From positions 1 to 64,000 of the forward strand of contig JADHSL010000009.1 of assembly GCA_016776925.1 (NCBI GenBank): a DNA stretch of 64,000 nucleotides, in the 5' to 3' direction. This DNA comes from Pirellulales bacterium. Its GTDB lineage: Bacteria > Planctomycetota > Planctomycetia > Pirellulales > UBA1268. Shown one piece after another: positions 10,866 to 24,203 of the stretch. A program made the position numbers and the translations under genes. Each line of letters begins with the position of its first letter. Position 1 is the first letter of the stretch. The notes beneath the pieces were generated by a model. The model searched no databases and had not been told where the DNA came from. It worked only from the letters and a program-made list of their open reading frames with translations.

Positions 10866-12257
10866 TCAAAGATGGTTGTAGGACCCTTGCTGAGCAGGGG
10901 AGGGGATTGCCTTCTGAGGGTGGAGACGGAGATAAGCGATCGCCTGCTTTATGTCGGCAAGTAAAAGATCAGCCATCTCACGGTTGAAACCACGTTTTAC
11001 GAGAATGCGCTGGAATGCTTTGTGAGCGAGTTCGCCCGTAAATGGGTAGGCGGGAACTTGCCATCCGCGCATTCGAAGTCGGTCTGCTAAATCGTACAGC
11101 GTAAAGCCATGGTCAGACCCCTCAGTTTGTGTCCAGACGACAGTAGGTATGCCCTTTGACGGGGCTCCATCATGGATGATTTCAAAACCATCAACGCTCC
11201 CAATCTCTTGAGCACAGTACTGTGCGATTTCATGGGAGCTACCGTGAATGGCTGTGTAGCCAGCCCTGCCGAATCGCACAAAGTCAAAGTACTGTGCAAT
11301 CACTTGGCCTGCAGGACGCGAAAAGTTGATCTGAAAGGTAGGCATGTCGCCTCCCAGATAGCTAACGTGAAAGACAAGTTCTTCTGGTAAGTCAGCAACA
11401 TCTCTCCAGAGCACCCAGCCGACTCCGAGCGGAGCGAGACCGAACTTATGGCCAGAGGCATTGATTGACTTCACACGTTCAAGCCGAAAGTCCCATGGCT
11501 CGTGATCTGGAGAAGTAAATGGTGCTAAAAAGCCACCACTCGCCGCATCAACATGAATAGGAATATCAATTCCGGTGCGAGCCTGAAAGTCATCGAGTGC
11601 GCGACTAATGCCGGCAACATCCTCGTAGAGACCATGGTATGTCACACCCATTGTCGGTACGACAAAAATAGTATTTTCATCGACTTGTTTGAGCATGGCA
11701 TCCGGTGCCATGCAGAGGTTGCCGGGAGACATTTCAATTTCCCGAAGTTCAATGTCCCAGTAGCGAGCAAATTTTTTCCAGCAAATCTGGACGCTTCCAC
11801 ACACCATGTTCGGGCGATCAGTTGGTTTGCCTGCTGCTTTCTGACGTGCTTTCCACCGCCATTTTGCTGCCATGCCGCCAAGCATTGAGGCTTCGCTTGA
11901 CCCAATTGTTGAGCATCCGACCGGCTTCCCAGGTGAGTGCCAAAGGTCTGCCAGAAGATTGATGCATCGCTCTTCAATTTCGGCTGTCTGGGGATATTCG
12001 TCTTTATCGATCAGGTTTTTATCGATGGCCAAGTCCATTAAATTGCGGACTTGCTGGCTCTCCCACGTCTGACAAAATGTCGCGAGATTCTGCTTGCTAT
12101 TGCCGTCGAGTAGCAATTCTTCACTGAGAATTTGATAGATAATATCGGGATTGCTTGTCCCGTCCGGGAAATGATCGCGAGGAAGCGGTTGAGTGAGGAG
12201 TGGCGTAATCTCAGCGTCTGAGCCTAATGCTGATGAATTCGAAGCCATTGTGATCAT
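10866..12257 (-). CDS. gadB: Glutamate decarboxylase (PLP-dependent)
   Basis: [55 protein letters not shown] (PLP lysine), [12 protein letters not shown]. Confidence 0.95.
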   Translation of the reverse strand: MITMASNSSALGSDAEITPLLTQPLPRDHFPDGTSNPDIIYQILSEELLLDGNSKQNLATFCQTWESQQVRNLMDLAIDKNLIDKDEYPQTAEIEERCINLLADLWHSPGKPVGCSTIGSSEASMLGGMAAKWRWKARQKAAGKPTDRPNMVCGSVQICWKKFARYWDIELREIEMSPGNLCMAPDAMLKQVDENTIFVVPTMGVTYHGLYEDVAGISRALDDFQARTGIDIPIHVDAASGGFLAPFTSPDHEPWDFRLERVKSINASGHKFGLAPLGVGWVLWRDVADLPEELVFHVSYLGGDMPTFQINFSRPAGQVIAQYFDFVRFGRAGYTAIHGSSHEIAQYCAQEIGSVDGFEIIHDGAPSKGIPTVVWTQTEGSDHGFTLYDLADRLRMRGWQVPAYPFTGELAHKAFQRILVKRGFNREMADLLLADIKQAIAYLRLHPQKAIPSPAQQGSYNHL

Positions 12258-12954
12258 CCTTGAGTGAGGTTGCTTAACGTGTTCGCATCGCGTGCAGAAT
12301 GAGACGTATCGTACTCAATGAATGCCGGTGCGTCCCGTGCTTTTTGAAGGTGATTAGGAACAACGTGATGGCAACGGCATGTTAGCCGGATTGCCGACAG
12401 CAATCCGGCTGATGAAGCCATCAGTTTCGTAACGGTGTCGCCACGCAAATAACGAACGGCAGACATAATCTGAAGAAAAAATCTCAAAATCACGGTGTTT
12501 TCTGTCGCCGCTTGACCCGGACGCCGCTGCCGACTAACTTTCCGAATCTGGAAAATGGCTGCTAGCACTGCGGCATGTATGTCTCGTGCTTGGCGTGTTT
12601 TTCATCAAAAGCGGTTCTTTTGAGGCTTTAAACCCGAAGTTCCGTCGCGGTCATTGTGTCTGGTTTGTTTTCAAGCCGTGTTCACATGAAGCTGCTTGGT
12701 TCGTTGACAATTTGGTTGTGGTAATTGGCATCTTGATAGAATGTCGAAGAGAAATGATGTTTCTTATGATTCATCATTGATTCTTTTGCGTTCTCCCAAG
12801 GCAAACAATTTCGTGAGGTTCGTACTGAATCTCACAGAATTTAAGAGCGAGAAAAAAAACGTTACAAAAGGTGAGCCAAGCAATTTTGTTGTATTGGTTC
12901 ATCTGGTTGCGTGATATCCGATAGAAGTTCGCTTTGCGAGCATTCGATTCGGGT

Positions 12955-15862
<2,908 letters not shown>

Positions 15863-15953
15863 GTATCGAGTGCTCACTCTATTGCTCTCTTGCGAAAGCA
15901 TGAGAGTGCCAATTACCACAACATTTTCACCGTGAAAACGGTGACACAAGATT

Positions 15954-16062
15954 TTCCGGTGAACATATTTGAAAGGTCACACCCGTTCCCATCCCGAACA
16001 CGGTAGTTAAGCTTTCAGAGCCGATGGTAGTGCCAAAAGTGCGAGAGTAGGTATTGCCGGAA
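15954..16062 (+). rRNA. 5S ribosomal RNA
   Basis: Terminal stem ttccgg...ccggaa, internal CACACCCGTTCCCATCCCGAACACGGTAGTTAAGC; follows 23S. Confidence 0.95.
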
Positions 16063-16072
16063 ATTTTTTACG

Positions 16073-16110
16073 AACCCCTCGGGCTCCTTTTGGGCCCCGA
16101 GGGGTTTTTG
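16073..16110 (+). terminator. Rho-independent terminator after 5S rRNA
   Basis: Inverted repeat aacccctcgggctccttttgggccccgaggggtttttg followed by T-run. Confidence 0.9.
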
Positions 16111-16113
16111 TTT

Positions 16114-16764
16114 CTATGGTGCTTCAATATGTCGACGAATCAGTTGTTCAATAAATGCAACAGGTAGTCCAACAACGGTGTCGGCGGATCCCTTAAGCAA
16201 ACGAAGGGGTAAAAGACCGTCTTGGAAACCGCATGCGCCCGCCTTGCCGCACCATTCATTTGTTGCAATGTACGAGTCAATTTCTTTTTTGTTGAGTGAT
16301 TCCATAAAAACTTCACTTGAAATACACCCCTCGATCGTTGTGTAACGATGCGGCCGTTCATTCGCATCGGTTGTACCGAGAGCTTCCGGAAACCAAATGC
16401 TCACGCCCGTAAAAACGCGGTGTTTTTCACCGGAAAGTGCTTCAATCATTCGTCGGGCATCATGAGCATTGCTTGGCTTTCCCAGTATTAAGCCATCGAT
16501 TTCACCGACAGTATCGCATGCAAGAATGGCGCGGGCTTCAGGTAGAGGTGCGTGTCGTGATACTGCAGAGGCTTTGACATGAGCCAATCGAGTTACAAAA
16601 TCTGCCACAGTCTCACCTGGCCGGTGCGGCGATGCCGATGCCTCTGCTTGTTCCGGTGGAGGGATAATGGCAACGTCCCAACCTGCAGAAATCGCCAGTT
16701 CTCGGCGACGGCGAGATTGGCTTGCTAGGATCAGAGGGAGTGGCAAAGGTGGTGTCATAGACAA
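16114..16764 (-). CDS. Maf-family nucleoside triphosphate pyrophosphatase
   Basis: LILASQSRRRRELAISAGWDVAIIPP, ILACDTVGEIDGLILGKPSNAHDARRMIEALSGEKHRVFTGV, GKAGACGFQD. Confidence 0.88.
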   Translation of the reverse strand: MSMTPPLPLPLILASQSRRRRELAISAGWDVAIIPPPEQAEASASPHRPGETVADFVTRLAHVKASAVSRHAPLPEARAILACDTVGEIDGLILGKPSNAHDARRMIEALSGEKHRVFTGVSIWFPEALGTTDANERPHRYTTIEGCISSEVFMESLNKKEIDSYIATNEWCGKAGACGFQDGLLPLRLLKGSADTVVGLPVAFIEQLIRRHIEAP

Positions 16765-16805
16765 GTGGTTCGTGGAATGAATGACCGATAGGCTAAGGTA
16801 ATCAC

Positions 16806-17513
16806 ATGAAGGTTCTCCTTGATGATTCAGATATCATCGTTCTCGACAAGCCTGTTGGCCTTGCAACGGCTAACAGTCCACGGGGTGAGACGAGCCTCTA
16901 TGTTGAATTGGTAAGCAGGTTTGGGACCGGGTGTTTCGTTGGAGTCGTAAGCAGATTAGACAAGCCTGTGTCAGGTGTAGTTGTTTTTGGAAAGAACAAA
17001 TCTGCTGCGGCAAGTCTAGCTGAACAGTTCCGTCACCGAACTGTTCAAAAAGAATATGTTGCTATTATTGAAAAACGATTTCCATCAGCTCTCGGCGAAT
17101 GGGTGACCTGGCGAGATCTTATTCATTGGGATGATGCGTCACGTCGTGCTGTTATCGAAGCCACAAGAGGACAGAATAGCACTCAGGCAAGATCACAAAA
17201 AGCTGGGACGAATAGCGGCTCGGCAGAAACTTCGGCACGCGTAATAAAACGGGCAGGAGAAGTCTCGCTTGTCGAGTTGCTGCCAAAAACTGGTCGACGA
17301 CATCAATTGCGTGCTCAGTTGGCTTTCCGGGGATGTCCTATCGTCGGGGACCGTATGTATGGCAGTCGGCTTCCACTGAGTTTTGGAGACGGCATGGCCG
17401 TAGCACTCCATGCTCAGAAACTGACGTTTGAGCATCCAAAGACAGGCGACGAAACGACAGTCGAAGCAGAGATACCAAAGCTTTGGAAGTCACGCTGCGC
17501 GGCCCTGTTTTAA
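16806..17513 (+). CDS. RluA-family pseudouridine synthase
   Basis: DIIVLDKPVGLATANS, VSRLDKPVSGVVVFGKNKSAAASLAEQFR, KTGRRHQLRAQLAFRGCPIVGDRMYGS. Confidence 0.9.
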   Translation: MKVLLDDSDIIVLDKPVGLATANSPRGETSLYVELVSRFGTGCFVGVVSRLDKPVSGVVVFGKNKSAAASLAEQFRHRTVQKEYVAIIEKRFPSALGEWVTWRDLIHWDDASRRAVIEATRGQNSTQARSQKAGTNSGSAETSARVIKRAGEVSLVELLPKTGRRHQLRAQLAFRGCPIVGDRMYGSRLPLSFGDGMAVALHAQKLTFEHPKTGDETTVEAEIPKLWKSRCAALF

Positions 17514-17724
17514 GTGGCAATTCCGTGTGGTTTCGATGCAAGGTGTTCTTCGTCAGGTTTTTAAGAGATTCTGGCGAGAAGTTAATAGATCAAGTCCTTC
17601 GCCGGGTTCTGTGTCACGGAAAACCTTCAGTCGTGATGAGTGATTTGGTAGAGTCTGGCAAGCAATATATTCACGTGATACTCAAGATTCATCACTATAT
17701 TTATTCATTTTTATTTAAATTATC

Positions 17725-19326
17725 ATGTCTCAAAAACCTTCCCTGATTCGACGCTTTCGGCAAGCGGTGATTGATTCAGGATCGATAGAAAAATCAGTAC
17801 TAAACGCTGCAGAGTCATCAGTCCGAACATCTCCAGGGATGACTGCTTCCGATGAGATTGGAATTATTCGTGCGACACTCAATGTACTTGTAACGAAGGG
17901 GCACCTCGGTGAGGCTGATGCTGCAAGCGTCATAGGGTCGACATTAACGCAACTCGACTTGTTTCGTGAAGCATCACTAGCTAGCGGGCTCGGCTTAACT
18001 TCACAGGTACTGAATGATGCGGAAAATGCTGTTCGTTTGTTGCCCGACAACAAATCAGTTGATGAGGCGGCGATTGCAAAAGCCGTAGCGGACCGCCTTG
18101 TTGAGCAGGGACTTCTTACACCTTTTCAGGCAGCCCAGCTTCTCATGGGGCGAAAGAAATTTCAGTTAGGCCATTACCGAATTCTTTCACAAATTGGAAA
18201 GGGTGGAATGGGGCTTGTGTTTCTTGCGGAGCATGAGCTTATGGGGCGAAAAGTAGCAATCAAGGTGTTGCCACGGAAGAAGGTGACGAAGCAGTCAGAA
18301 GAGGCTTTTCGTCATGAGATTCGCATGCTTGGTCGTCTTGATCATGAGAATTTAGTACGGGCGATTGATGCGGGATTTGATGGCAATGTGTTTTATATGG
18401 TGACAGAGTTTATTGATGGTCTTGATCTCAATCGTCTGGTCAAGCAATACGGACGTCTGACCGATGATGTCGCTGCATCAATTATCTCGCAAGCCGCACG
18501 AGCTTTAGGGCATGCGCACGAAAACAAAATTGTGCATCGTGACGTCAAGCCCGGGAATATATTCGTCGGTTTTGATGGCTGTGTGAAACTCCTTGATCTC
18601 GGTCTTGCTCGATCGGAAGCGGATGGGGAGGCCAGTTCGTTTAGCGGTGTAGTTGGGACGATCGACTATATTGCGCCAGAACAGTTGGACAAAAACAGTG
18701 CAGGAAGTGTTGGTTCGGCGGCTGATGTATACAGTCTCGGGTGTACGCTCTACTACACAGTGACAGGGAATCCGCCGTATCCCGGAGGAGATCGTGGGCA
18801 TAAAGCCCGGCGTCATCTCGATCCCAAGCCAATCAGTAAACGTGAAATTCAAGAAAATGCAAAACATAGTAGTACTGGCTTCTGTGATGTGATTTATGGA
18901 ATGCTTTTGAAGGAGCCGAGCGATAGGTACCAGTCTATGGACGAGGTGATCGATTCACTGGGTAATTGGCTTCCACAGAACCCTCAGCAGGCCGTTATGA
19001 ATTGGATGAGTTCGTCGCCTGAAGCCAATCCGCATGATGAATGGGTGCTCTCAGGAGATGATCTTCTCGAGGACGGCAATGAGAACATAGCGCTGGAGCA
19101 GCCTGGGCGTGGTCTGGGGCAGGATCAATCAAGCATGCAAGCAGAAGTGCTGCAAGTAGCAGTACGATCCATTATCGTCGGTGTCGGTGTTAGTGTGTTA
19201 GTGGCTGTTGCGGATTTGTCGTTCCGTGAAGGTGTGAGCTATCGTCCGATCCTTTTCGGCTTGGTTGGTGTAGTTGTAGCTGGATGTGTTCAAGCTCTCC
19301 TGCGGGTCGTGAAGTCAAGCAGCTAG
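17725..19326 (+). CDS. Serine/threonine protein kinase with N-terminal helical region and C-terminal transmembrane segments
   Basis: LGHYRILSQIGKGGMGLVFLAEHELMGRKVAIKVL, IVHRDVKPGNIFVGFDGCVKLLDLGLAR, GTIDYIAPEQ, ADVYSLGCTLYYTVTG; hydrophobic C-terminus. Confidence 0.93.
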   Translation: MSQKPSLIRRFRQAVIDSGSIEKSVLNAAESSVRTSPGMTASDEIGIIRATLNVLVTKGHLGEADAASVIGSTLTQLDLFREASLASGLGLTSQVLNDAENAVRLLPDNKSVDEAAIAKAVADRLVEQGLLTPFQAAQLLMGRKKFQLGHYRILSQIGKGGMGLVFLAEHELMGRKVAIKVLPRKKVTKQSEEAFRHEIRMLGRLDHENLVRAIDAGFDGNVFYMVTEFIDGLDLNRLVKQYGRLTDDVAASIISQAARALGHAHENKIVHRDVKPGNIFVGFDGCVKLLDLGLARSEADGEASSFSGVVGTIDYIAPEQLDKNSAGSVGSAADVYSLGCTLYYTVTGNPPYPGGDRGHKARRHLDPKPISKREIQENAKHSSTGFCDVIYGMLLKEPSDRYQSMDEVIDSLGNWLPQNPQQAVMNWMSSSPEANPHDEWVLSGDDLLEDGNENIALEQPGRGLGQDQSSMQAEVLQVAVRSIIVGVGVSVLVAVADLSFREGVSYRPILFGLVGVVVAGCVQALLRVVKSSS

Positions 19327-19363
19327 CGAGAAGCTCAGCACAAGATGTCTGACCGAATACGAG

Positions 19364-20269
19364 TTAAACTGACAGGATGTCTTTCAAAGCCTCTTTAATG
19401 AACGGGAATTGATAGGCAAAGCCTGTTTCAAGTGCAGCCTGTGGTACGACTTTTTGGGAGGCGAAAAGTACTTTGGCAAATTCACCAAAAACCAGCCGAA
19501 GGCCAAGGTATGGTGCAGGCATAAAAGCGGGGCGTTTCAATTGTGCCGCGAGTGCTTTCGTGAATTCACTATTGCGCACTGGATTGGGAGCAACGGCGTT
19601 CATGGGTCCGTTTATTGAGAAGGTTTCGTTGGCGTGTATGTAAAGTCGTGCCAAATCAGCAACATGTACCCACGGCATCCACTGCCGTCCATTGCCAAGA
19701 GGGCCGCCGGCGCCGAGTCGAAATGGAGTCAGCATTTTGGCTAGTGCACCACCACCCGCCCCAAGTACGATCCCTGTCCGCATCGTGACAACACGGACAC
19801 CTTGTTCGCGAGCAATGTCTGCTTCTCGTTCCCAGTCAATACATACATCAGCGAGAAAGTCATTTCCTGGCGGTGACGATTCAGTTAAATCTTCTTCGCC
19901 TCGATCGCCGTAGTAGCCAACAGCACTGCTCGAAACAAGCGTCTTGATACCTGTTTTATTTTGCAGAATGCCTGAAACAAGATTTTTTGTTCCAAGTATA
20001 CGACTGTCTCTGATCGTGGCTTTCTGTGCAGTTGTCCAGCGGCCCTCAGCAACCGACTCGCCAGCAAGATGAAAAACACAATCAACACCGTCGAACGATT
20101 CAGGTGGCGGAGGTCCTTCCATCGGATTCCAACCGATCACATCTCCTGCGAGGTGGCCAATTTTTTCGGCAGCACGTTCTGGATTTCGTGTGAGTACGGT
20201 TGGTTTGTTAAGAAGTCGTAAGAGGCGTGGGCCAACAAAACCAGTGCCACCGGTGACGAGAGCTTTCAT
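19364..20269 (-). CDS. TIGR01777-type NAD-dependent epimerase/dehydratase
   Basis: MKALVTGGTGFVGPRLLRLL, VDCVFHLAGESVAEGRWTTAQKATIRDSRILGTKNLV, SSSAVGYYGDRGEEDLTESSPPGNDFLADVC. Confidence 0.9.
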   Translation of the reverse strand: MKALVTGGTGFVGPRLLRLLNKPTVLTRNPERAAEKIGHLAGDVIGWNPMEGPPPPESFDGVDCVFHLAGESVAEGRWTTAQKATIRDSRILGTKNLVSGILQNKTGIKTLVSSSAVGYYGDRGEEDLTESSPPGNDFLADVCIDWEREADIAREQGVRVVTMRTGIVLGAGGGALAKMLTPFRLGAGGPLGNGRQWMPWVHVADLARLYIHANETFSINGPMNAVAPNPVRNSEFTKALAAQLKRPAFMPAPYLGLRLVFGEFAKVLFASQKVVPQAALETGFAYQFPFIKEALKDILSV

Positions 20270-20414
20270 GAAGGAAATCTGCCTTTAGAGGATTGGGTGT
20301 GTGCAGTGTTAAATACTTTTAAATAAAAAATCGGTCATGGCTACCCAACCTCGAAGTGTTAAGTGAGGTTGCCACGCATTGATCAAGCCGGGTATTCCAA
20401 GACCAACATAATTC

Positions 20415-21107
20415 TCAGCCAGCAGGAAAGTTGGCTTCATTCGAGAGACTGTTCAAGAAGACTCGTGCCTTGCCATATTCACTCGAAGGATAGTCCTTTA
20501 CGTGTTCTTTGAGGACCTCCATGAATTTTGTGACCGTCTTGCGAATGGCTTGAAAATCTTTGAGCTGAAGGCCACTCCCAGATGAAGCACGGCCTGCAAA
20601 AAGCGAGTCAAGTTCTGAACGATAGGGAGTGAAAATGCTGTCCTGAAGAACAAGAGGGTATTGAATGTGACCGGTAACCGGGTCAAGTTGGGTTGAGCTA
20701 AGACGAGGAGGTGCCACTGATTTCGCAAGACGAATCGCATCTTCGTGTGAAATCCGCGAGGGTGCCTCATCAGCACGAGCTTGTCGGTTCGTCTTTCTCA
20801 TGTCGAAATAGGTTTCAGTCCATTTCTTTCGGTTATCAATTTGCTGGGACTGCGCCGACTGAAGATTCTTTGCAGCTTCTGAATTTTGTAAGTTTTGATA
20901 CCCCTGAGCCTTCATCATGGACGCCATCCCATAGTCTGCTCCCTGCTGCGCGGTCGATGCGAAATTCCCTCCACCCCAGCCACGTCTGCCCATGCCACCC
21001 ATCTGTGCTGCGACTGGTAGCACTAATAAGATCCAGCAAAAGATCCCACATAAAAACCGATGTTCCTTGAGAAGTGAGAGCGTCAGCGGCCAAGTTCGAA
21101 TCTTCAT
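20415..21107 (-). CDS. Secreted hypothetical protein
   Basis: Signal peptide-like FLCGIFCWILLVLPVAAQ; open frame of 230 aa. Confidence 0.6.
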   Translation of the reverse strand: MKIRTWPLTLSLLKEHRFLCGIFCWILLVLPVAAQMGGMGRRGWGGGNFASTAQQGADYGMASMMKAQGYQNLQNSEAAKNLQSAQSQQIDNRKKWTETYFDMRKTNRQARADEAPSRISHEDAIRLAKSVAPPRLSSTQLDPVTGHIQYPLVLQDSIFTPYRSELDSLFAGRASSGSGLQLKDFQAIRKTVTKFMEVLKEHVKDYPSSEYGKARVFLNSLSNEANFPAG

Positions 21108-21317
21108 GGAAGGGGCCTCGTCGAATAAACAGTCAATATTTTGGAAACTACGCTATATAGTTTCAGCGAAAATCTACTGATGATAGTATACTTCGAAAGT
21201 TGAAAAATCGCGACGTGAGCCTCCTGCTGGACACGTGGCCTATGTTTTTAGGTGCCGGATCAAGGGCTTGCTGAAGTGCCTTTGGAATAAAAAACCCACG
21301 CAAATCGGAAAAATATT

Positions 21318-23396
21318 ATGAATTCTTTTCGGATTTTTGGTTCTCTATTGGCTCTTGTTGTCTTGTTCGGTCTTATCGCGGGCTGTTCCCAGTCCAAACA
21401 GGCATCAGGGACTTCTTCTGTCGTCCGAACTGATCAAACGGAAGGTGACGGTGCCACGGACGATCAGCAGACGGCCAGTTCTTCAGAAACAATGAATCCG
21501 AGTGAGAACTCCAAGGAAGCAGCCAAGGAATCAGTCAAGGATCAGCAAGATGAAGTTGTTCCGCAGCAAGCAAAGTCTTCGGAAGATAAAGAAGGAAGCG
21601 GTCCAGTTCTCAGCCCATCGGCATCTGAACAACCAGAGGAACGCGGGCTGAGTATTGACGAGCTTCGTAAAAAACTTTCAGCCGCCACGAATCCAGATGC
21701 TGTCGTTAAGGCGACTGATGCAATTGGTAGGCTTCGAGGCCAGGGACGATCAGCTTTACCTGACCTGCTCAAACTGACAGCAGATGCGGATCCAAGAGTG
21801 CGATGGCACGCTGCGCGTTCCGTTGGACTCATCGGTGAAGATGCAGTCTCATCCATCCCGGCACTTCTCACGCTACTCCAAGATGCTGATCCAGTTGTTG
21901 CAACTCAGGCGGCTGCAGCGATCGGTCATATACGGGAGGACGATGATCTCAAGAGCCTGTCAGATGCTGACAAGGAGTTGTATGCTGACGCTGTAACCCA
22001 ACTTGTGGGAACGCTTGTTCATAATGATGCCCGTGTCCGTCGTGCCTGTTTGCGTTCCCTTCGGTCGCTCGATCCATCTCCAGAGCAGCTCATGCCGGTT
22101 GTGGATACAGTTTTTGCGTCACAGGATCCCGCTAGCATACTGCCTGTCCTTCAAAGTATTGCTGATATGGGGTCAGAGGCAGTGCCGTTCCTAGTCGAGC
22201 GACTCAAGCTTCCTCAGGGACGGTTCTGGGCGAGTGTGGCCATTACTGAAATTGGTCCAGGTGCTGCAGGTGCCACGCAAGCACTTATCGAAGCCCTGCC
22301 AGAGAGTGCGTTAGATGAGCAGCTCCACGAGGTATTTGCCCTGGCCGCGATCGGTGAGGGTGCTCAGAGTGCGGGAGAAGCTCTGGTGAAATTATACAGC
22401 GATGGGGATTCGTCGCTGCATGGTCCAATTTTGTATGCGATAGGAAAGATGAAATACAGAGATGCTGAGTCGGTGCTGACGCAAACGGTTGCAGAGGAAT
22501 CGCCGCTTTCCGCTACGGCAGCGTGGGCTCTCGCCAAAATAAATCCAGATGACTCAGCGCTGGTGGGAGATGCAGTAAAAAGGATGCGTGCTCAGTGCCA
22601 AAGTGAGAGTGTATTTGAACGAGCTGCAGCTGCATCAGCTTTGTCAGACTTGTCGGCCTCTATGGATACAACACAGCGGCAAAGCCTCGGAATCTTTCTT
22701 GAAAACATGCTGGTGGATACATCAGGGCCGGTTCAGGAAGCTGCTGCAGCAGCAATTGTTCGGCTTGGTGGTGACAGTGTTCCTGCTATTCTTTCACTTC
22801 TGAAAGACACGCAGACGCAGTTCTTTGCTCTTGGGATCGCCTCAGCAATTGGTGAACCTGCATCCGAAGCAGTTGCTGATATCGTGGGACTACTTGATTC
22901 GAAAGACGACGAGATTGTTCACGAGGCTATTCTTGCCCTTGCCGCGATCGGTCCCGCATCAGCCGCTGCTTCAGACCGACTTCTTACGATCCTTAATGAA
23001 TCAGTGCGTAATCAGGACGAAGTCGAAACTCGTCTTCATTATGCTGCAGCGTATTGCCTTGGACGCATTGGGTCACCTGCCGCAAAGAAAGCTCTTCCAC
23101 GACTGAAGGAGTTGAGTGCCTCCTCAGATGGCATGCAGGCAACCGTTGCAATTTGGGCAGTTTTGCAAATCACCCCGGATGATCAGGAGCAATTTGAGAA
23201 TGCAGTACCCTTACTCATAGAGGCCTTAACCTCTGAGGTGCAGACCGTTCGCCTTGAGGCGACTATTGCACTTGGTGACTTAGGTCCGCAGGCGAACGAT
23301 GCGGTACCTGCCATCGAGCTAGTCAGCGAAGATGATCCGGTCCGGACGATTCGGTTGGCAGCACAGCAAGCACTTGAAAAAATCCGGGCTGATTGA
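21318..23396 (+). CDS. HEAT-repeat lipoprotein
   Basis: Lipobox IAGC; many helical repeats e.g. LPDLLKLTADADPRVRWHAARSVGLIGEDAVSSIPALLTLLQDADPVVATQAAAAIG. Confidence 0.88.
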   Translation: MNSFRIFGSLLALVVLFGLIAGCSQSKQASGTSSVVRTDQTEGDGATDDQQTASSSETMNPSENSKEAAKESVKDQQDEVVPQQAKSSEDKEGSGPVLSPSASEQPEERGLSIDELRKKLSAATNPDAVVKATDAIGRLRGQGRSALPDLLKLTADADPRVRWHAARSVGLIGEDAVSSIPALLTLLQDADPVVATQAAAAIGHIREDDDLKSLSDADKELYADAVTQLVGTLVHNDARVRRACLRSLRSLDPSPEQLMPVVDTVFASQDPASILPVLQSIADMGSEAVPFLVERLKLPQGRFWASVAITEIGPGAAGATQALIEALPESALDEQLHEVFALAAIGEGAQSAGEALVKLYSDGDSSLHGPILYAIGKMKYRDAESVLTQTVAEESPLSATAAWALAKINPDDSALVGDAVKRMRAQCQSESVFERAAAASALSDLSASMDTTQRQSLGIFLENMLVDTSGPVQEAAAAAIVRLGGDSVPAILSLLKDTQTQFFALGIASAIGEPASEAVADIVGLLDSKDDEIVHEAILALAAIGPASAAASDRLLTILNESVRNQDEVETRLHYAAAYCLGRIGSPAAKKALPRLKELSASSDGMQATVAIWAVLQITPDDQEQFENAVPLLIEALTSEVQTVRLEATIALGDLGPQANDAVPAIELVSEDDPVRTIRLAAQQALEKIRAD

Positions 23397-23561
23397 CAGA
23401 AGCTTCCGTTGAAGTTCTGTCCGAGGGTCTGGCTGACCGTTTTAACCCTACTGGTTGGCACTGAGTCAAGAAACGACCCGCCTTTCGTCGATATCTCCTT
23501 TACTAGGGATATTGGCGTTGCCCGTGTCGCTTTCTCTGATAGCGGGACTTATGGTGTGAAT

Positions 23562-24098
23562 ATGGGTCGAATTGGAATATTCAAAAAATTGTGGCTCCTT
23601 CGATGCTCGCGTTCCGTTGGGGAGCGACCGCTTGTCCGGAGCATTCTTGACGGCCGACCAAAGAAAATTTTAGAGCTTGGGCTCGGTGAGTTGAATCGCA
23701 CGCCGAAGATGCTTTCACTTGCGGCGCAAGCTTCTGATGGTCCGATTCACTATGTCGGACTCGATCGTTTCGAGGCAAGGCTGCCTGAAGATCCTGCCGG
23801 CGTAACGCTTAAGGAGGCCCATAGCTGTTTGCAAAGTTTTGGGCGTGTACAACTTGTTCCAGGCAGCCCCGACTCAACACTTGCTCGTCTGTGTAATCAT
23901 CTCGGCTGGTTCGACCTCATTTTGGTTTCTGCTGCAATCGATCAGGCGACCGTGTCTCGATGTTGGTTTTTTTTGCAGCGTTTAACTCGATCCCATACGG
24001 TTGTTTTTCAGGAAATAGCCGAAGGCGCCTGGGAGCCAGTCTCCCATCAAAATATTGATGATCGGGCAAGTCAGCAGGTCCTTCGCAAGGCCGGATAA
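23562..24098 (+). CDS. Methyltransferase-like hypothetical protein
   Basis: Internal ATG start MGRIGIFKKLWLLRCSRSVGERPLVRS...KKILELGLGELNRTPKMLSLAA...IHYVGLDRFEARL resembles SAM-binding motif I/post-I. Confidence 0.5.
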   Translation: MGRIGIFKKLWLLRCSRSVGERPLVRSILDGRPKKILELGLGELNRTPKMLSLAAQASDGPIHYVGLDRFEARLPEDPAGVTLKEAHSCLQSFGRVQLVPGSPDSTLARLCNHLGWFDLILVSAAIDQATVSRCWFFLQRLTRSHTVVFQEIAEGAWEPVSHQNIDDRASQQVLRKAG

Positions 24099-24203
24099 CC
24101 CGTGGCCGCGTTCATACAGTGGATCGGGGTCTCCTGGTAGCGTCGCCCCTCGCTCCCGGCTACATTAAATGTTTCGTTTCCCTCCTCAATTAAATTCTGA
24201 AGC

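Noticed and set aside
12704-12735. TTGACA-like -35 element as the 23S promoter
   Set aside because: No convincing -10 at 16-18 bp spacing; cannot be supported by eye.
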